A DNA stretch of 64,000 nucleotides from assembly GCA_001767455.1 (NCBI GenBank), contig MELC01000022.1, positions 16,010-80,009 on the forward strand, in the 5' to 3' direction. The DNA is from Acidobacteria bacterium RIFCSPLOWO2_12_FULL_66_21 (GTDB taxonomy: Bacteria; Acidobacteriota; Vicinamibacteria; Vicinamibacterales; 2-12-FULL-66-21). Under the pieces are notes generated by a model. That model was not told where the DNA came from. It worked only from the letters and a program-made list of their open reading frames with translations, and ran no database searches. Positions 8,289 to 17,033 of this stretch are shown one piece after another (the stretch's first letter is position 1; every line of letters starts with the position of its first letter). Position numbers and translations under genes: made by a program.

Positions 8289-10454
8289 TTATTGCTTCTT
8301 TTTTGCCGGTGCCTCCGCGGGTTTCGGCACGAGCCTGATTTGTCCGGCCGCCTCGCGCGCGCGCAGCACGGCCATCACGGCGGAGAGCGGCACCGGCTCG
8401 AACTCGCCCGTCAGGAAGTCGCGGATCTCGAGCGCGGTCTTCTTCTTGCCGAGCAGGATCGTGAGCTCCGCGCCCATGTGCTGCGGCAGCGACGGCCCGG
8501 CCGCGCCGCGGCCGCCGCCCGGCCCGCGGCCGCCGCCAGCCGCGGCACCGCGCGCGCCGGCAGTGCCGCGCCCGCCGCCGGCGCATCCGGAGAAGGTCGC
8601 CCCGTTGACGCACTCGACAAGAAGGGCGGCCGCCTCCTTCTCCTCCGCCGTCATGGGCGGATCGAACGCCGGCTGGGTGTTCAGCCGCTGCGCATGAAGC
8701 ACGTAGGACGCGCGCGCCTCCTCGAGGACCGCCGCGCTCGTCTTGTCGATGGCCGCCGCGATCGCCGCGAGACGCTTCGACGCCTCGGCGGGATCCGGAT
8801 AGAGAACGGCCGAAGACAGGACGACAGCCTTCTCGACCTCCGCCTGATGACGGATGGTGGCCCGGGCGTCCTTCCACGCCGCGTGCAGCGCCTCGGGAGT
8901 CGCGGCATCCGCCAGATAGTTGATCCCCTTGCGCTCGGAGTCGCCGATGCGCTCGGTGCCGCGGCCCAGGTTCTCCGTCGTCACACGCCCCGCGAGCGTG
9001 TCGCCGCCGGTCGCGATCACGGCGAGCGCGCCCGTGCCGACAATCGCCGCCCGTCTGTACTGCGTCGGGTCCTGCTTGTCGGGCGTGTCCTGCGAGGAGT
9101 GGTACCACATGTCGGGCCAGGTGATGAACATGACGGCCGGTATGCCGTGCTGCATGTAGGTGACGTGATCGCTCGCCCCGTAGTGCTTGTCGATCTTGAT
9201 GTAGAAGGCGTCGCTGCTGCCGTTCGGCGAGGTGATCTCCACGCTCGGCGCGTACCCGTTGCCGCGGTAGCGCACCCGCTCGCGCGTCAGCTCGGAGACG
9301 TATTCCATCATGCTCTGCGCGACGTCGTTGATGTACGACGGGAACGTGTCGGGCGTGCGCTGCAGAATCCAGTAGCTCCGGCTCATGGTGAGGCGGATGG
9401 CCTCCATGTCGAAGTTCAGGTCGCCGATGATGGCCTTCGCCTTCTCCGGGTGCGCGTTGAACCACGCGTTGGTGCCGCTGATCTCCTGCACCCAGTTGAA
9501 GTTGATCGTCCGCTTCGGCTTCGGCAGCTTTCCTTCGTTGATCAACTTCAGGTACGCGCGGCCGATCTCGAGCGTCAGCGCGCAGCCGGAATTGTCGTCG
9601 TTGGCGCCCTGCTTGATGTAGCCCTCGAACAGGTGCCCGCCGATCGCCACTTCCTGCGTCGTGCTGAGGTCGCCGGGGATCTCGGCGTGGACGATTTCCT
9701 GCTTGTTCGGCACCTGCTCGCTCTTCGTCACGGAGCGAATCGTCACCTTCTGCCCGCGAGTGAGCTCGGTCTCGAGCAGCCGGGCGGTGCGGGGCGACAG
9801 CGCCCACGCCGCCGTCCCCGGCTGCGCCGTCACGTTCGTCGAGACGATCGCGGTCGGGTAATCCACCGCCCGGGCGCCCGGTCCGATCGCGGCGATGCCC
9901 AGCGCGCCGATCGCGCCGGCCGCCACCGCGCGGGCGTAGATGCCGCCGAGGCCGCTCGGGGCGAGCGACAGCACGAACTTCCCCTTGAGGTCCTTCCCCT
10001 CGAAGTCCTGCGCCGTGCCCTGGCCCACGCCGACAAGCTCCCCGGTGATGTCCGCGTTGGCATTGCCGGACGCGAGCGACTCGGGGATGTCATGGATGTC
10101 GTACAGCTTCCGGCTCGACGGCGCCGTCATCCACAGCTCGCCCACGACGGGCTGCCACGTCTGTCCCGTCGGGTAGTCCTCGATGGCGACGTTGCTGAAA
10201 CCGTACTCTTTCGCGAGCCTGGCCATCACCTCGCTCTCGCGGAAGTGTCCCTGATACTCGGATGGCGGGCGCACGAACTGGTACGGCACGAGCTGCAGCA
10301 CGTGGTGCATCGCGCGCTCGCCCGACGCCTCGTTGATGATCGCGCGCATGTCCTCGGACGACAGCAGCGTCCGATCCTCGCGCTCCTGGGCGGGTATGAC
10401 GGCGGTCGCGGCCGCGCAGGCGACGGCGGCCAGCATGACTCTTCGGAATCGCAT
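8289..10454 (-). CDS. Secreted M28-family metallopeptidase with PA-like insert
   Basis: The product is 721 residues with a signal peptide (FRRVMLAAVACAAATAVIPAQ). A protease-associated-like segment (about 115-240) precedes the M28 core: 'IGGHLFEGYIKQGANDDNSG' holds the first His and Asp, 'NFNWVQEISGTNAW' the catalytic acid region, and 'HYGASDHVTYMQHGIPAV' a late His. A Gly/Arg/Ala-rich linker (about 615-655) precedes a C-terminal helical domain ending in KKKQ. I prefer ATG at 10454 over the GTG one codon earlier because GGAG is then six bases away. It is probably an exported aminopeptidase or carboxypeptidase. Confidence 0.88.
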   Translation of the reverse strand: MRFRRVMLAAVACAAATAVIPAQEREDRTLLSSEDMRAIINEASGERAMHHVLQLVPYQFVRPPSEYQGHFRESEVMARLAKEYGFSNVAIEDYPTGQTWQPVVGELWMTAPSSRKLYDIHDIPESLASGNANADITGELVGVGQGTAQDFEGKDLKGKFVLSLAPSGLGGIYARAVAAGAIGALGIAAIGPGARAVDYPTAIVSTNVTAQPGTAAWALSPRTARLLETELTRGQKVTIRSVTKSEQVPNKQEIVHAEIPGDLSTTQEVAIGGHLFEGYIKQGANDDNSGCALTLEIGRAYLKLINEGKLPKPKRTINFNWVQEISGTNAWFNAHPEKAKAIIGDLNFDMEAIRLTMSRSYWILQRTPDTFPSYINDVAQSMMEYVSELTRERVRYRGNGYAPSVEITSPNGSSDAFYIKIDKHYGASDHVTYMQHGIPAVMFITWPDMWYHSSQDTPDKQDPTQYRRAAIVGTGALAVIATGGDTLAGRVTTENLGRGTERIGDSERKGINYLADAATPEALHAAWKDARATIRHQAEVEKAVVLSSAVLYPDPAEASKRLAAIAAAIDKTSAAVLEEARASYVLHAQRLNTQPAFDPPMTAEEKEAAALLVECVNGATFSGCAGGGRGTAGARGAAAGGGRGPGGGRGAAGPSLPQHMGAELTILLGKKKTALEIRDFLTGEFEPVPLSAVMAVLRAREAAGQIRLVPKPAEAPAKKKQ

Positions 10455-10464
10455 CACCTTCTCC

Positions 10465-10899
10465 TCATCGGGCGGTCAGCGTCGCCCGTACCATCAGCAC
10501 CGGGACCGTGACGTTGTGCCGGACGCGGTCGGCGGTGCTGCCGTGAATCAGATCGTTCAGGAACCGGTGGCCGTGCGTCGACATCGCGATCAGGTCGACC
10601 CCTTCCTCGGCGGCCACCTTCACGAGCTGGGTGGCGGGGTCGCCCATGGCGAGCCGCGCACGCGCCTGGAGCCCGCGATCGACGAGCTCCCTGCACACGC
10701 GCTCGAGATAATCCCGATCCTCGCGCATCTCGTCCGACTCCCGGAGCTGGAGCTCCTCGAAGTTGCGCGCCGCCCACCCGTCGGCGACGTGCACCAGCAG
10801 CAGCTCGGCGCCGGTCAGCCGCGCGAGCTGCTCGATGTGCGCGAGCACCGTGCGATCCGCTTCCGAGTTCTCGATGGCGACGAGGATGTGGGTATACAT
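10465..10899 (-). CDS. Universal stress protein (UspA family)
   Basis: The product is 144 residues, a single Usp domain. The ATP-binding signature is present as 'MSTHGHRFLNDLIHGSTADRV', matching the G-x2-G-x9-G(S/T) pattern with some variation (GH then GS). It starts 'MYTHILVAIENSEAD', typical of the first beta strand. It lies seven bases downstream of mntH on the same strand, so the two are likely cotranscribed; Usp-transporter pairing is common. It acts in the cytoplasm, probably as an ATP-dependent stress or metal-homeostasis modulator. Confidence 0.9.
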   Translation of the reverse strand: MYTHILVAIENSEADRTVLAHIEQLARLTGAELLLVHVADGWAARNFEELQLRESDEMREDRDYLERVCRELVDRGLQARARLAMGDPATQLVKVAAEEGVDLIAMSTHGHRFLNDLIHGSTADRVRHNVTVPVLMVRATLTAR

Positions 10900-10906
10900 A
10901 CGCTCT

Positions 10907-12262
10907 CTAGAGGAAGGTCTGCCAGAGCAGCCATCCGTTGAGTGACGCGATGAGGACCGCGACGGGCCAGGCCAGCGCCATCATCCAGCGCGGCGCGGCG
11001 AGCGGCCCCATCTTGCGCTTGTCGCCGGTGAAGAGCACGAGCGGAAACACCGCGAACGGCAACTGGAGGCTGAGCACGACCTGGCTCAGGATGAGCAGCG
11101 ATCCCATCCCGCGCTCGCCGTAGAGATACACGGTGATCAGCGCGGGGATGATCGCGATCAGGCGCGTGATGAGGCGGCGCAGCCACGGCCGCAGCCGGAT
11201 ATTCAGGAACCCCTCCATCACGATCTGGCCGGCGAGCGTGCCGGTCAGCGTGGCGTTCTGGCCGGCGAACAGCAGCGCGAGCGCGAACAGCGTGCTCGCG
11301 GCCTGCGTGCCGAGCAGCGGCGTGAGCAGCTTGTAGGCGTCCGAGATGTCCGCGACGTCCTGGTGTCCGCTGCCGTGGAAGGTCGCCGCCGCCATCACGA
11401 GGATCGCGCCGTTGAGGAACAGCGCGAACATCAGCGCGACGGTCGAGTCGATCGTCGCGAACCGCACCGCTTCGCGCCGGCTCTCCGCCGTGTCCTGATA
11501 CCTGCGCGTCTGGATGATGGACGAGTGCAGGTACAGGTTGTGCGGCATCACAGTCGCGCCGAGGATGCCGATCGCGATGTACAGCATCCCCGGATCCGCG
11601 ACGATCCCACCGGCCGGAACGAACCCCTTGAGCACGCCGACGAGGTCCGGCCTCGCCAGGCCGAGCTGGATCGCGAACGATCCGGCGATCCCGAGAATGA
11701 GCAGCACGACGAGCGCTTCGACGTAGCGGAACTGGTACTGCTGCATGTAGAGGACGAGCAGCACGTCGAGCGACGTCAGGCACACGCCCCACATCAGCGG
11801 CAGGCCGAACAGCAGGTTCAGCGCGATCGCGGACCCGATGACCTCCGCCAGGTCGCACGCCGCGATCGCCACCTCGCAGAGCAGCCACAGCACGATCGTC
11901 GTGGGACGCGAGTAGTGATCGCGGCAGGCCTGCGCGAGATCGCGGCCGCTGGCAATCCCGAGCCGCAGGGCCAGGGCCTGCAGCAGGATCGCCATCAGGT
12001 TCGACATCATGATCACGCTGAGCAGCGTGTAGCCGTAGCGCGATCCGCCGGCCAGGTCCGTCGCCCAGTTGCCGGGATCCATGTAGCCCACCGCCACGAG
12101 ATACCCCGGACCCGCAAACGCCAGCAGCTTCTTCCAGAAGCTGCCGGTGAGCGGGATCGGGACGGTCCCATGGACCTCGGGCAGACTCACCATCCTCCGT
12201 TTCTGCCGCCAGCCGTCCTGCTGCGTTCCGCCCGGACCTTTGCCGTCTTCCGCTGTCTCCAT
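10907..12262 (-). CDS. mntH: Nramp-family divalent metal (Mn2+/Fe2+):H+ symporter
   Basis: The product is 451 residues with eleven predicted membrane helices. The two metal-site motifs are exact: '[11 protein letters not shown]' in TM1 and '[12 protein letters not shown]' in TM6. It imports Mn2+ or Fe2+ with protons through the inner membrane. The N-terminus ([12 protein letters not shown]...) is about 30 residues longer than the core, which might mean a later start at [20 protein letters not shown] dyad 12 bases upstream is a candidate metal-responsive operator. A Usp gene follows within 7 bases. Confidence 0.93.
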   Translation of the reverse strand: METAEDGKGPGGTQQDGWRQKRRMVSLPEVHGTVPIPLTGSFWKKLLAFAGPGYLVAVGYMDPGNWATDLAGGSRYGYTLLSVIMMSNLMAILLQALALRLGIASGRDLAQACRDHYSRPTTIVLWLLCEVAIAACDLAEVIGSAIALNLLFGLPLMWGVCLTSLDVLLVLYMQQYQFRYVEALVVLLILGIAGSFAIQLGLARPDLVGVLKGFVPAGGIVADPGMLYIAIGILGATVMPHNLYLHSSIIQTRRYQDTAESRREAVRFATIDSTVALMFALFLNGAILVMAAATFHGSGHQDVADISDAYKLLTPLLGTQAASTLFALALLFAGQNATLTGTLAGQIVMEGFLNIRLRPWLRRLITRLIAIIPALITVYLYGERGMGSLLILSQVVLSLQLPFAVFPLVLFTGDKRKMGPLAAPRWMMALAWPVAVLIASLNGWLLWQTFL

Positions 12263-12273
12263 CAGCCGCTTAC

Positions 12274-12290
12274 GTTACACGACGCGTAAC
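12274..12290. promoter_or_regulatory. Candidate operator dyad upstream of mntH
   Basis: GTTAC-(7)-GTAAC forms a 17-base dyad, embedded in the more A/T-rich stretch TTACGTTACACGACGCGTAA, 12 bases from the mntH start. Mn/Fe regulators of the MntR/DtxR or Fur type bind dyads here in other bacteria. The sequence does not exactly match a consensus I know. Confidence 0.4.
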
Positions 12291-12395
12291 CCTTTACAGA
12301 AACAGAAAGCACCGGTAGTGCGAAGTCCTGAATCTACTGACAGTTAGCAGGCGGCGGATCCGGCGCGGCGCTTGCCACATGCGCTGGCGCGGGTA

Positions 12396-12455
12396 GGCAG
12401 CCCTGAAGGGCTGCGCAACACGCACGCGCATGTTGCGCAGGGCTTCAGCCCTGCC
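12396..12455. repeat. 60-bp palindromic element (nested hairpins)
   Basis: Two 25-base arms (GGCAGCCCTGAAGGGC... and its near-complement ...CTTCAGCCCTGCC) surround a 10-base loop (CGCACGCGCA). Each arm contains its own palindrome (CAGCCCTGAAGGGCTG; CAGGGCTTCAGCCCTG), and both share TGCGCAACA/TGTTGCGCA. I recall translated traces of this element (SPEGLRNTHAHVAQGFSPA) in many acidobacterial ORFs, which suggests a dispersed REP/MITE-like family. It lies just before the CHRD gene ribosome site. Confidence 0.75.
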
Positions 12456-12476
12456 TCACTCGAGGAGGAAGGACCG

Positions 12477-13007
12477 ATGAAGCGAATCGCCGCCCTGACG
12501 TGTGCCGCGGCCCTGCTCGGTGGGTGCGGGAGCAGCCCGACCACGCCGACCAACACGCAGCCAAACACCATCGTCTTCACCGCGCAACTGAGCGCCGCGA
12601 ACGAGGTGCCGCCGATCACCAACGCCGACGCCAACGCGCGCGGGACGGCGACCATTACGTTCAACCTGACGCGCGACGCGGCCGGCACGATCACCGCGGC
12701 CACGGTCAACTTCGTCTACAACCTGAATGGCTTCCCCGCGGGGGCCCTCATCCGCCTCTCGCACATCCACGAGGGAGCCGCCGGCGTCGCTGGCGGCGTC
12801 AGGATCGACACGGGTCTGACCCCCGCCACCGCGATCACGCTCGCCGATGGCACCGCCACCAACGTCACCTTCTCGAACGTATCCGTAAAACCGGAGGATT
12901 TGCAGCTCGTGGTGGCGATTATCGCCAATCCGTCCAACTACTACTTCAACGTCCATTCCGCGCTCAACCCGAGCGGCGCGGTCCGCGGACAGCTCGTGAA
13001 GCAGTAA
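12477..13007 (+). CDS. CHRD-domain lipoprotein
   Basis: The product is 176 residues. ATG at 12477 has a strong GAGGAGGAAGG site. The lipobox 'ALLGGCGSS' marks a lipoprotein signal, followed by a Pro/Thr linker. The rest is a single CHRD fold: 'FTAQLSAANEVPPI' at the start, 'LSHIHEGAAGVAGGVRIDTG' in the middle and 'NVHSALNPSGAVRGQL' at the end. CHRD domains are beta-sandwich modules named from chordin; their bacterial role is not established. The protein is probably anchored in the outer or inner membrane facing the periplasm. A strong terminator follows. Confidence 0.88.
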   Translation: MKRIAALTCAAALLGGCGSSPTTPTNTQPNTIVFTAQLSAANEVPPITNADANARGTATITFNLTRDAAGTITAATVNFVYNLNGFPAGALIRLSHIHEGAAGVAGGVRIDTGLTPATAITLADGTATNVTFSNVSVKPEDLQLVVAIIANPSNYYFNVHSALNPSGAVRGQLVKQ

Positions 13008-13011
13008 CGCT

Positions 13012-13056
13012 GCAACACGGAAGGCCACGGACGGCACGGAAGGACACGGAGGACGA
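13012..13056. repeat. 9-bp degenerate tandem repeat (CACGGAAGG type)
   Basis: About five units of CACGGANGG run after the CHRD stop codon (ACGGAAGGC, ACGGACGGC, ACGGAAGGA, CACGGAGGA). The same nonamer type occurs near 26.6 kb in reverse orientation and, as CACGAAGGA, near 31.85 kb. Confidence 0.7.
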
Positions 13057-13100
13057 CTTTGTGTTGACCGTGGTGCGGCGTGCAAGACGGTACGATGAGA

Positions 13101-13140
13101 AGGGCCGGCGCAGACAACCTGCGCCGGCCCTTGTTTTTTC
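13101..13140 (+). terminator. Strong intrinsic terminator after the CHRD gene
   Basis: A 13-base perfect stem (AGGGCCGGCGCAG / CTGCGCCGGCCCT) with a 5-base loop is followed by TTGTTTTTT. Confidence 0.9.
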
Positions 13141-13183
13141 ACAGGAGGAGGAGAGAAGGGGAGCCTGCCTCCCCTTCTCCTGT
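13141..13183. repeat. Purine-rich palindromic element (ACAGGAG...CTCCTGT)
   Basis: ACAGGAG ... AGAAGGGGAG is mirrored by CTCCCCTTCTCCTGT, with the small loop CCTGC. The right arm touches the stop of the converging M28 gene. Copies of the same element occur at 37.9 kb and 48.3 kb. Confidence 0.75.
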
Positions 13184-14991
13184 CAGTGCGTGCCGATCTT
13201 GCCGGTCTTCCCCTTGCCGACGCGCGGCCCCTTGTTGTCGCGCGCCGGCGCGTGATCGAGGTTGGCCACCCGCACGCCTGTCGAGTACACGAGCTGCGTG
13301 ATCTGCGCCAGCTTCGGGAACTCGATCTTGCTCACCTCGTCGGTCAGCCCGTGATAGTCCGGGTGCAGGCCGGTCGTGTAGAAGATGATCGGGATGCCCT
13401 TCAAGGCGTAGCTGTAATGATCGCTGCGCGTGTAGATCGACTCCGGGTCCGCCGGATCGTTCATCTCGTAGTCGAGCGTCATCGGCTTCGCCATCTTCGC
13501 GTTGGCGTCCTCGCTGATGTTGTGCAGCTCGGTGCTGATCCGGTCCGAGCCGACGACGTACACGGTGTTCGCCTCGGTGGGCTTGTCGTCCCGGTTGCGG
13601 CCGATCATGTCGACGTTGAGCTGGGCGACGATCTTGTCGAGCGGAACGACGGGGAAATCCGCGTTGTAGCGCGACCCGTAGAGGCCCACCTCCTCGCCGG
13701 TGTGCCAGACGAACAGCAGCGACCGCTTCGGCTTCGGCCCGAGCGCGAACGCCTTGGCGAGCGCCATCTCCGCCACCGTTCCCGACCCGTCATCGTCGGC
13801 GCCATTGCTGATGACGTCACCCGGCCTCGGCGTCGGCCGCGTGGACTGCCCGCCGCGACCGCCGCCGCGGCCCGCCGGCGCCGCCGCTTCGCGGTAGCCG
13901 ATGTGGTCGTAGTGGGCGCCGAAGGCGACGTAGGTGTCCTTCAGTTTCGGATCGCTGCCGGGAACGATTCCGACGACGTTGTGCGACAATCGCGTGCGAA
14001 CGATGGTGTAGTCGGCGGCGACGTTGACCGTGACCTTCACGCCCTTGAGCGCGAAGGGCGGGAGCGCTTCCTGCCCGGTCGCCTTGTCCTTCAGCTCGGC
14101 GTATTTCACGTCGGAGCCGCTGAACAGGAACTCGAAGAAGTCGTCGGTGGCGGTCAGCGTCGGGGTGACTGGCTGGTCGTACCGCTGCACGGTCGTGAAG
14201 TCGCCGTTGTCGGGCTGCGCGGCGGCACCGCCGCGCCCCGCGGGCGGCTGCGCCGCGGGAGCGCCCTGGCCGCGCCCACGCGCCGCGTCCGGCGCGGGCG
14301 CCGCTGCCGGCGCGCCTGGCGCACCTGGGACAGCGGCACCGGGCGCACCGCGTCCACCTCGCCCGCCGCCAGGCGGGCTGACGACGGCGATGGCCCCCTT
14401 CTCAATCGCGTTGCGGCTCCGCGCGCCAAGCAGGCGACGCGATTCCGGACCGACGGTCTTGGGCCCCTGGGGTCCGAGCCAGATGACGATCTTCCCCTTC
14501 GGATTGACGTTCGCGTAGTCGTCGATCTGCTTGTCGGGAATCTGCAGCCCGTAGCCGACGAACTGGATCTGGTCGCCAGCGATCGTCTGCCCGCCCCCCA
14601 TGTTCCTCGGGAACGTGATCCCTTCCCCATCTTTGAAGGTGCGCTGCTGGCCGTTCACGTCCACGGTCACCGAAGCGTTGCTCGTCGTGCGGACGCCGAG
14701 CACCTTCACGGTCTGGAAGTAGGTGCCGTTGTCGCCGGCCGGCTTGACGCCCCATTCCTTCAGATGATCGGCGATGTACGCACCGGCGAGGCCGAGGCCC
14801 TCGGTGAAGATCTGGCGTCCCTGGAGTTCGTCGGACGCGATATAGCTCAACCAGTCCTTCAGCTCGGCTGGCGTGATCGAATTGACGCCGCCGGCGGCGG
14901 ACCGGGCCGGCGCGGCCGGCTTTTGCGCGCCCAGCCCGGCGACGAGGGCAGAGACGAGGAGCGTAGAGACAAGAAATCTGCGGGATCGCAT
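13183..14991 (-). CDS. Secreted M28-family metallopeptidase
   Basis: The product is 602 residues with a signal peptide (FLVSTLLVSALVAGLGAQ). A PA-type segment (about 95-200) is followed by a long Gly/Ala/Pro/Arg-rich stretch (about 208-262) and then the peptidase core. Zinc-site motifs are complete: 'GAHYDHIG', 'NGADDDGSGT', 'VWHTGEEVGLYGS', 'NVDMIGRN' and the late His in 'HPDYHGLTDEVSKIEF'. This ordering matches aminopeptidase-like M28 enzymes. A second low-complexity insert (AGRGGGRGGQS) sits between the first His and the bridging Asp. It is likely periplasmic or secreted and releases N-terminal residues from peptides. Confidence 0.9.
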   Translation of the reverse strand: MRSRRFLVSTLLVSALVAGLGAQKPAAPARSAAGGVNSITPAELKDWLSYIASDELQGRQIFTEGLGLAGAYIADHLKEWGVKPAGDNGTYFQTVKVLGVRTTSNASVTVDVNGQQRTFKDGEGITFPRNMGGGQTIAGDQIQFVGYGLQIPDKQIDDYANVNPKGKIVIWLGPQGPKTVGPESRRLLGARSRNAIEKGAIAVVSPPGGGRGGRGAPGAAVPGAPGAPAAAPAPDAARGRGQGAPAAQPPAGRGGAAAQPDNGDFTTVQRYDQPVTPTLTATDDFFEFLFSGSDVKYAELKDKATGQEALPPFALKGVKVTVNVAADYTIVRTRLSHNVVGIVPGSDPKLKDTYVAFGAHYDHIGYREAAAPAGRGGGRGGQSTRPTPRPGDVISNGADDDGSGTVAEMALAKAFALGPKPKRSLLFVWHTGEEVGLYGSRYNADFPVVPLDKIVAQLNVDMIGRNRDDKPTEANTVYVVGSDRISTELHNISEDANAKMAKPMTLDYEMNDPADPESIYTRSDHYSYALKGIPIIFYTTGLHPDYHGLTDEVSKIEFPKLAQITQLVYSTGVRVANLDHAPARDNKGPRVGKGKTGKIGTH

Positions 14992-15102
14992 AGAGGGCTG
15001 TCCTCCAGAAAACTGACAGTGCGTCGGATACGGACGGACCCGGACGGAAACCGCCCGAAACGAAGGCGATACACGGGGATACGCCGCGCCGCGCGCGGCC
15101 GC

Positions 15103-16128
15103 TTACTTGCGGAAGATTTCCCTGGGCATCTTCACATGGACCCCGACCTTCTGGTCCACCAGTTGGGTGACGATGACGTTGCCCGCGATGCTCGTGAGTT
15201 GATACGCCTCCTGCTTGTCGAGGCCGCGCGTCGCGACGAGAAAATCGATCATCTCCTGGATCGCGATCTTCGTGGCCTTGGTCAGGTCTTCGTCGGTGCC
15301 CATGGTGATGTAGTCGGTCGGCGTCTCGGCGCGCGGCCAGGCGAGCGTCATCCCCTTGCGCACGACGAGCTGCAGGCGCCCCCGCAGCGATGTCTCGATC
15401 GCGGTCTGATCGACCTCGCCGTCGCCTTGCGCCGCGTGTCCGTCGCCCACTTCGAAGAGCGCCCCCGCCACGTGCACCGGGATGAACAGCGTGGTGCCGG
15501 ACACGAGCTCGCGGTTGTCGAGGTTGCCGGCATGCGTGCCCGGCGGCGTGCTGCTGACGCGACCCGCCGAGGCGGGCGGCGCCACGCCCATGCTGCCGAA
15601 GAACGGCTTCAGCGGCACGACGATGCCTGGCGCGAACGCCGCGGTCATCTTTTTCTTGTCGAGCGGAATGATCTTCGTGCCGCCGGTCGGCTTGCAGTTC
15701 TCGCGAAGAAAGCCGCTGCAGCCGTTGTAGCCGTACGGGATGGCGAGATCGATCGCGAGGATGCGCACTTCGAGCGCATCGCCGGGCTCCGCTCCCTCGA
15801 CGTACACCGGGCCGGTCAGGATGTGACCGCCGGGGCCTTTGTCGGTCACGGCGTCCACAACGGCGCGCAGTGAGGCTTGAATATCGTCAGGCTTCACTCC
15901 GGCTGCCTCGAGCCGGCGCGGCGTGTTGGTCAGGAGCGTATCGACGTCGATGATGTCCCCCGACCTGATGCGAAGGACCGGTTTCGCCTCGGACCAGTAG
16001 TAGCCGTAGGCGACCGTTTGCGGCGTCGCCTCGAGCCGATGCGTCACGGGCTTTCCCGACTGCGCCCCGGCGCGGATCGGAACGAGCACCAGCGCCAGCG
16101 CCGCAAACAGAATCGTGATTCGCGTCAT
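15103..16128 (-). CDS. Exported acetamidase/formamidase-family protein
   Basis: The product is 341 residues. The N-terminus is a signal peptide (ITILFAALALVLVPIRAGAQ), so this version works outside the cytoplasm. Family hallmarks include 'GHILTGPVYVEGAEPGDALEV', 'HAGNLDNRELVSGTTLFIPV' and the metal-binding 'VGDGHAAQGDGEV'. Members hydrolyse short amides (formamide, acetamide) to acid plus ammonia using zinc. The extra signal peptide is common in soil Acidobacteria; the natural substrate is unknown. It starts at ATG 16128, with an 8-bp repeat array just upstream. Confidence 0.85.
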   Translation of the reverse strand: MTRITILFAALALVLVPIRAGAQSGKPVTHRLEATPQTVAYGYYWSEAKPVLRIRSGDIIDVDTLLTNTPRRLEAAGVKPDDIQASLRAVVDAVTDKGPGGHILTGPVYVEGAEPGDALEVRILAIDLAIPYGYNGCSGFLRENCKPTGGTKIIPLDKKKMTAAFAPGIVVPLKPFFGSMGVAPPASAGRVSSTPPGTHAGNLDNRELVSGTTLFIPVHVAGALFEVGDGHAAQGDGEVDQTAIETSLRGRLQLVVRKGMTLAWPRAETPTDYITMGTDEDLTKATKIAIQEMIDFLVATRGLDKQEAYQLTSIAGNVIVTQLVDQKVGVHVKMPREIFRK

Positions 16129-16140
16129 GGGTGCATTCTA

Positions 16141-16183
16141 CAATTCACCAACCCACCAATTCACCAATTCGCCAATTCGCCAA
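16141..16183. repeat. 8-bp tandem repeat (CCAATTCA/CCAATTCG)
   Basis: Five units of period 8 (CCAACCCA, CCAATTCA, CCAATTCG, CCAATTCG, CCAA) lie directly upstream of the acetamidase start, in the gap to the divergent small gene. The AT content is unlike the surroundings. Confidence 0.8.
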
Positions 16184-16349
16184 GTTCTGTCAGGCCCCCG
16201 CCGAATGTGTAACGCAGCGGAATGCAGCACGGGGCGCGCGGAGGCCCAAGACGCTGCGATTCAATCACTTCGCGGCCTCACCGCTTGCGGCATTTCATTT
16301 GCGGGTGGCCCGGTCACCGGCGCTGCATCACCGAAGGGGGAGGCGAACC

Positions 16350-16490
16350 ATGAGGCTCAGCGTAGGGTGGACTCTCGGCGCCGCGGTCGGCGTCATCGTC
16401 GTGATGCTGTTCTTCGCTATCGTCGCGGCGCGGATGGTCCAGACGCCTGCGGCGGCCCAATCACCGCAGGCGACCGAATCGCGCCGCTGA
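16350..16490 (+). CDS. Small single-pass membrane protein (46 aa)
   Basis: ATG at 16350 follows GGGGGAGGCG. The 46-residue product has one hydrophobic helix (WTLGAAVGVIVVMLFFAIVAA), then a short Ala/Gln/Pro tail ending in SRR. No family is recognised. The good ribosome site and membrane-helix composition support a real gene, but it is short enough to be chance. Confidence 0.45.
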   Translation: MRLSVGWTLGAAVGVIVVMLFFAIVAARMVQTPAAAQSPQATESRR

Positions 16491-16793
16491 GGCTGCCGGT
16501 TGCGAGCCGCGAGGCTCAAACGTCCCTCTTGACTCGGGGCGGCGGCGGATCCATGCTGTGGCCAACTCGCCCCGTCAGGAGGCTAACCGTGGACGCACCA
16601 CCGGACGGAGAGCGAGCCTGACGGGGTTCTGCCGCACCGCGCCGCACGGCTTCCGGATCGACATCCGGGCACGCGGTCCCAACCATTCCGGCGACAGGAC
16701 CCCGGCCAGGCTCCTCTGACCCTTCCTCCCGCCCGCGCCGCCGATCCTCCTCGATCCTTGCATCCGCATGGGCTCTCGGAGCACACTATACAC
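16491..16793. other. Intergenic stretch with no gene seen
   Basis: About 300 bases between the small membrane protein and vapB. I find no ORF with family-like features and no clear terminator. Just before vapB the sequence becomes AT-richer (GCACACTATACAC), which may contain the vapBC promoter/operator. Confidence 0.4.
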
Positions 16794-17033
16794 ATGAAAC
16801 GTACAAATCTTGTGCTCAATGAAGATCTGCTCGAGGAGGCCGTCCGCCTGGGCGGCGAGCGGACGTACTCGCGGACTGTCGAGCGCGCGCTCGAGGAATT
16901 CGTCCGGCGAAGGAAGGCCCGACGGATTCTCGAGCTGACGGGCAGCGGGTTGTGGGAGGGCGATTTGTCTGTCGTGCGCGAGGATGCCGCCACGTACCGG
17001 CCCCGCGGAAAGTCCCGCCGTGGTACTCGTTGA
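16794..17033 (+). CDS. vapB: VapB-type antitoxin (ribbon-helix-helix)
   Basis: The product is 79 residues. It opens 'MKRTNLVLNEDLLEEAVRLGG', the pattern of VapB/RHH antitoxins that bind DNA through the first strand and the toxin through the tail. The second half is basic and flexible (RRRKARRILELTGSG...RGKSRRGTR). The start is the ATG at 16794, since the 12 residues before it in the ORF track lack a ribosome site. The 3' end overlaps the toxin gene, typical of coupled TA modules. The complex would repress its own promoter, probably at the AT-rich box just upstream. Confidence 0.85.
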   Translation: MKRTNLVLNEDLLEEAVRLGGERTYSRTVERALEEFVRRRKARRILELTGSGLWEGDLSVVREDAATYRPRGKSRRGTR

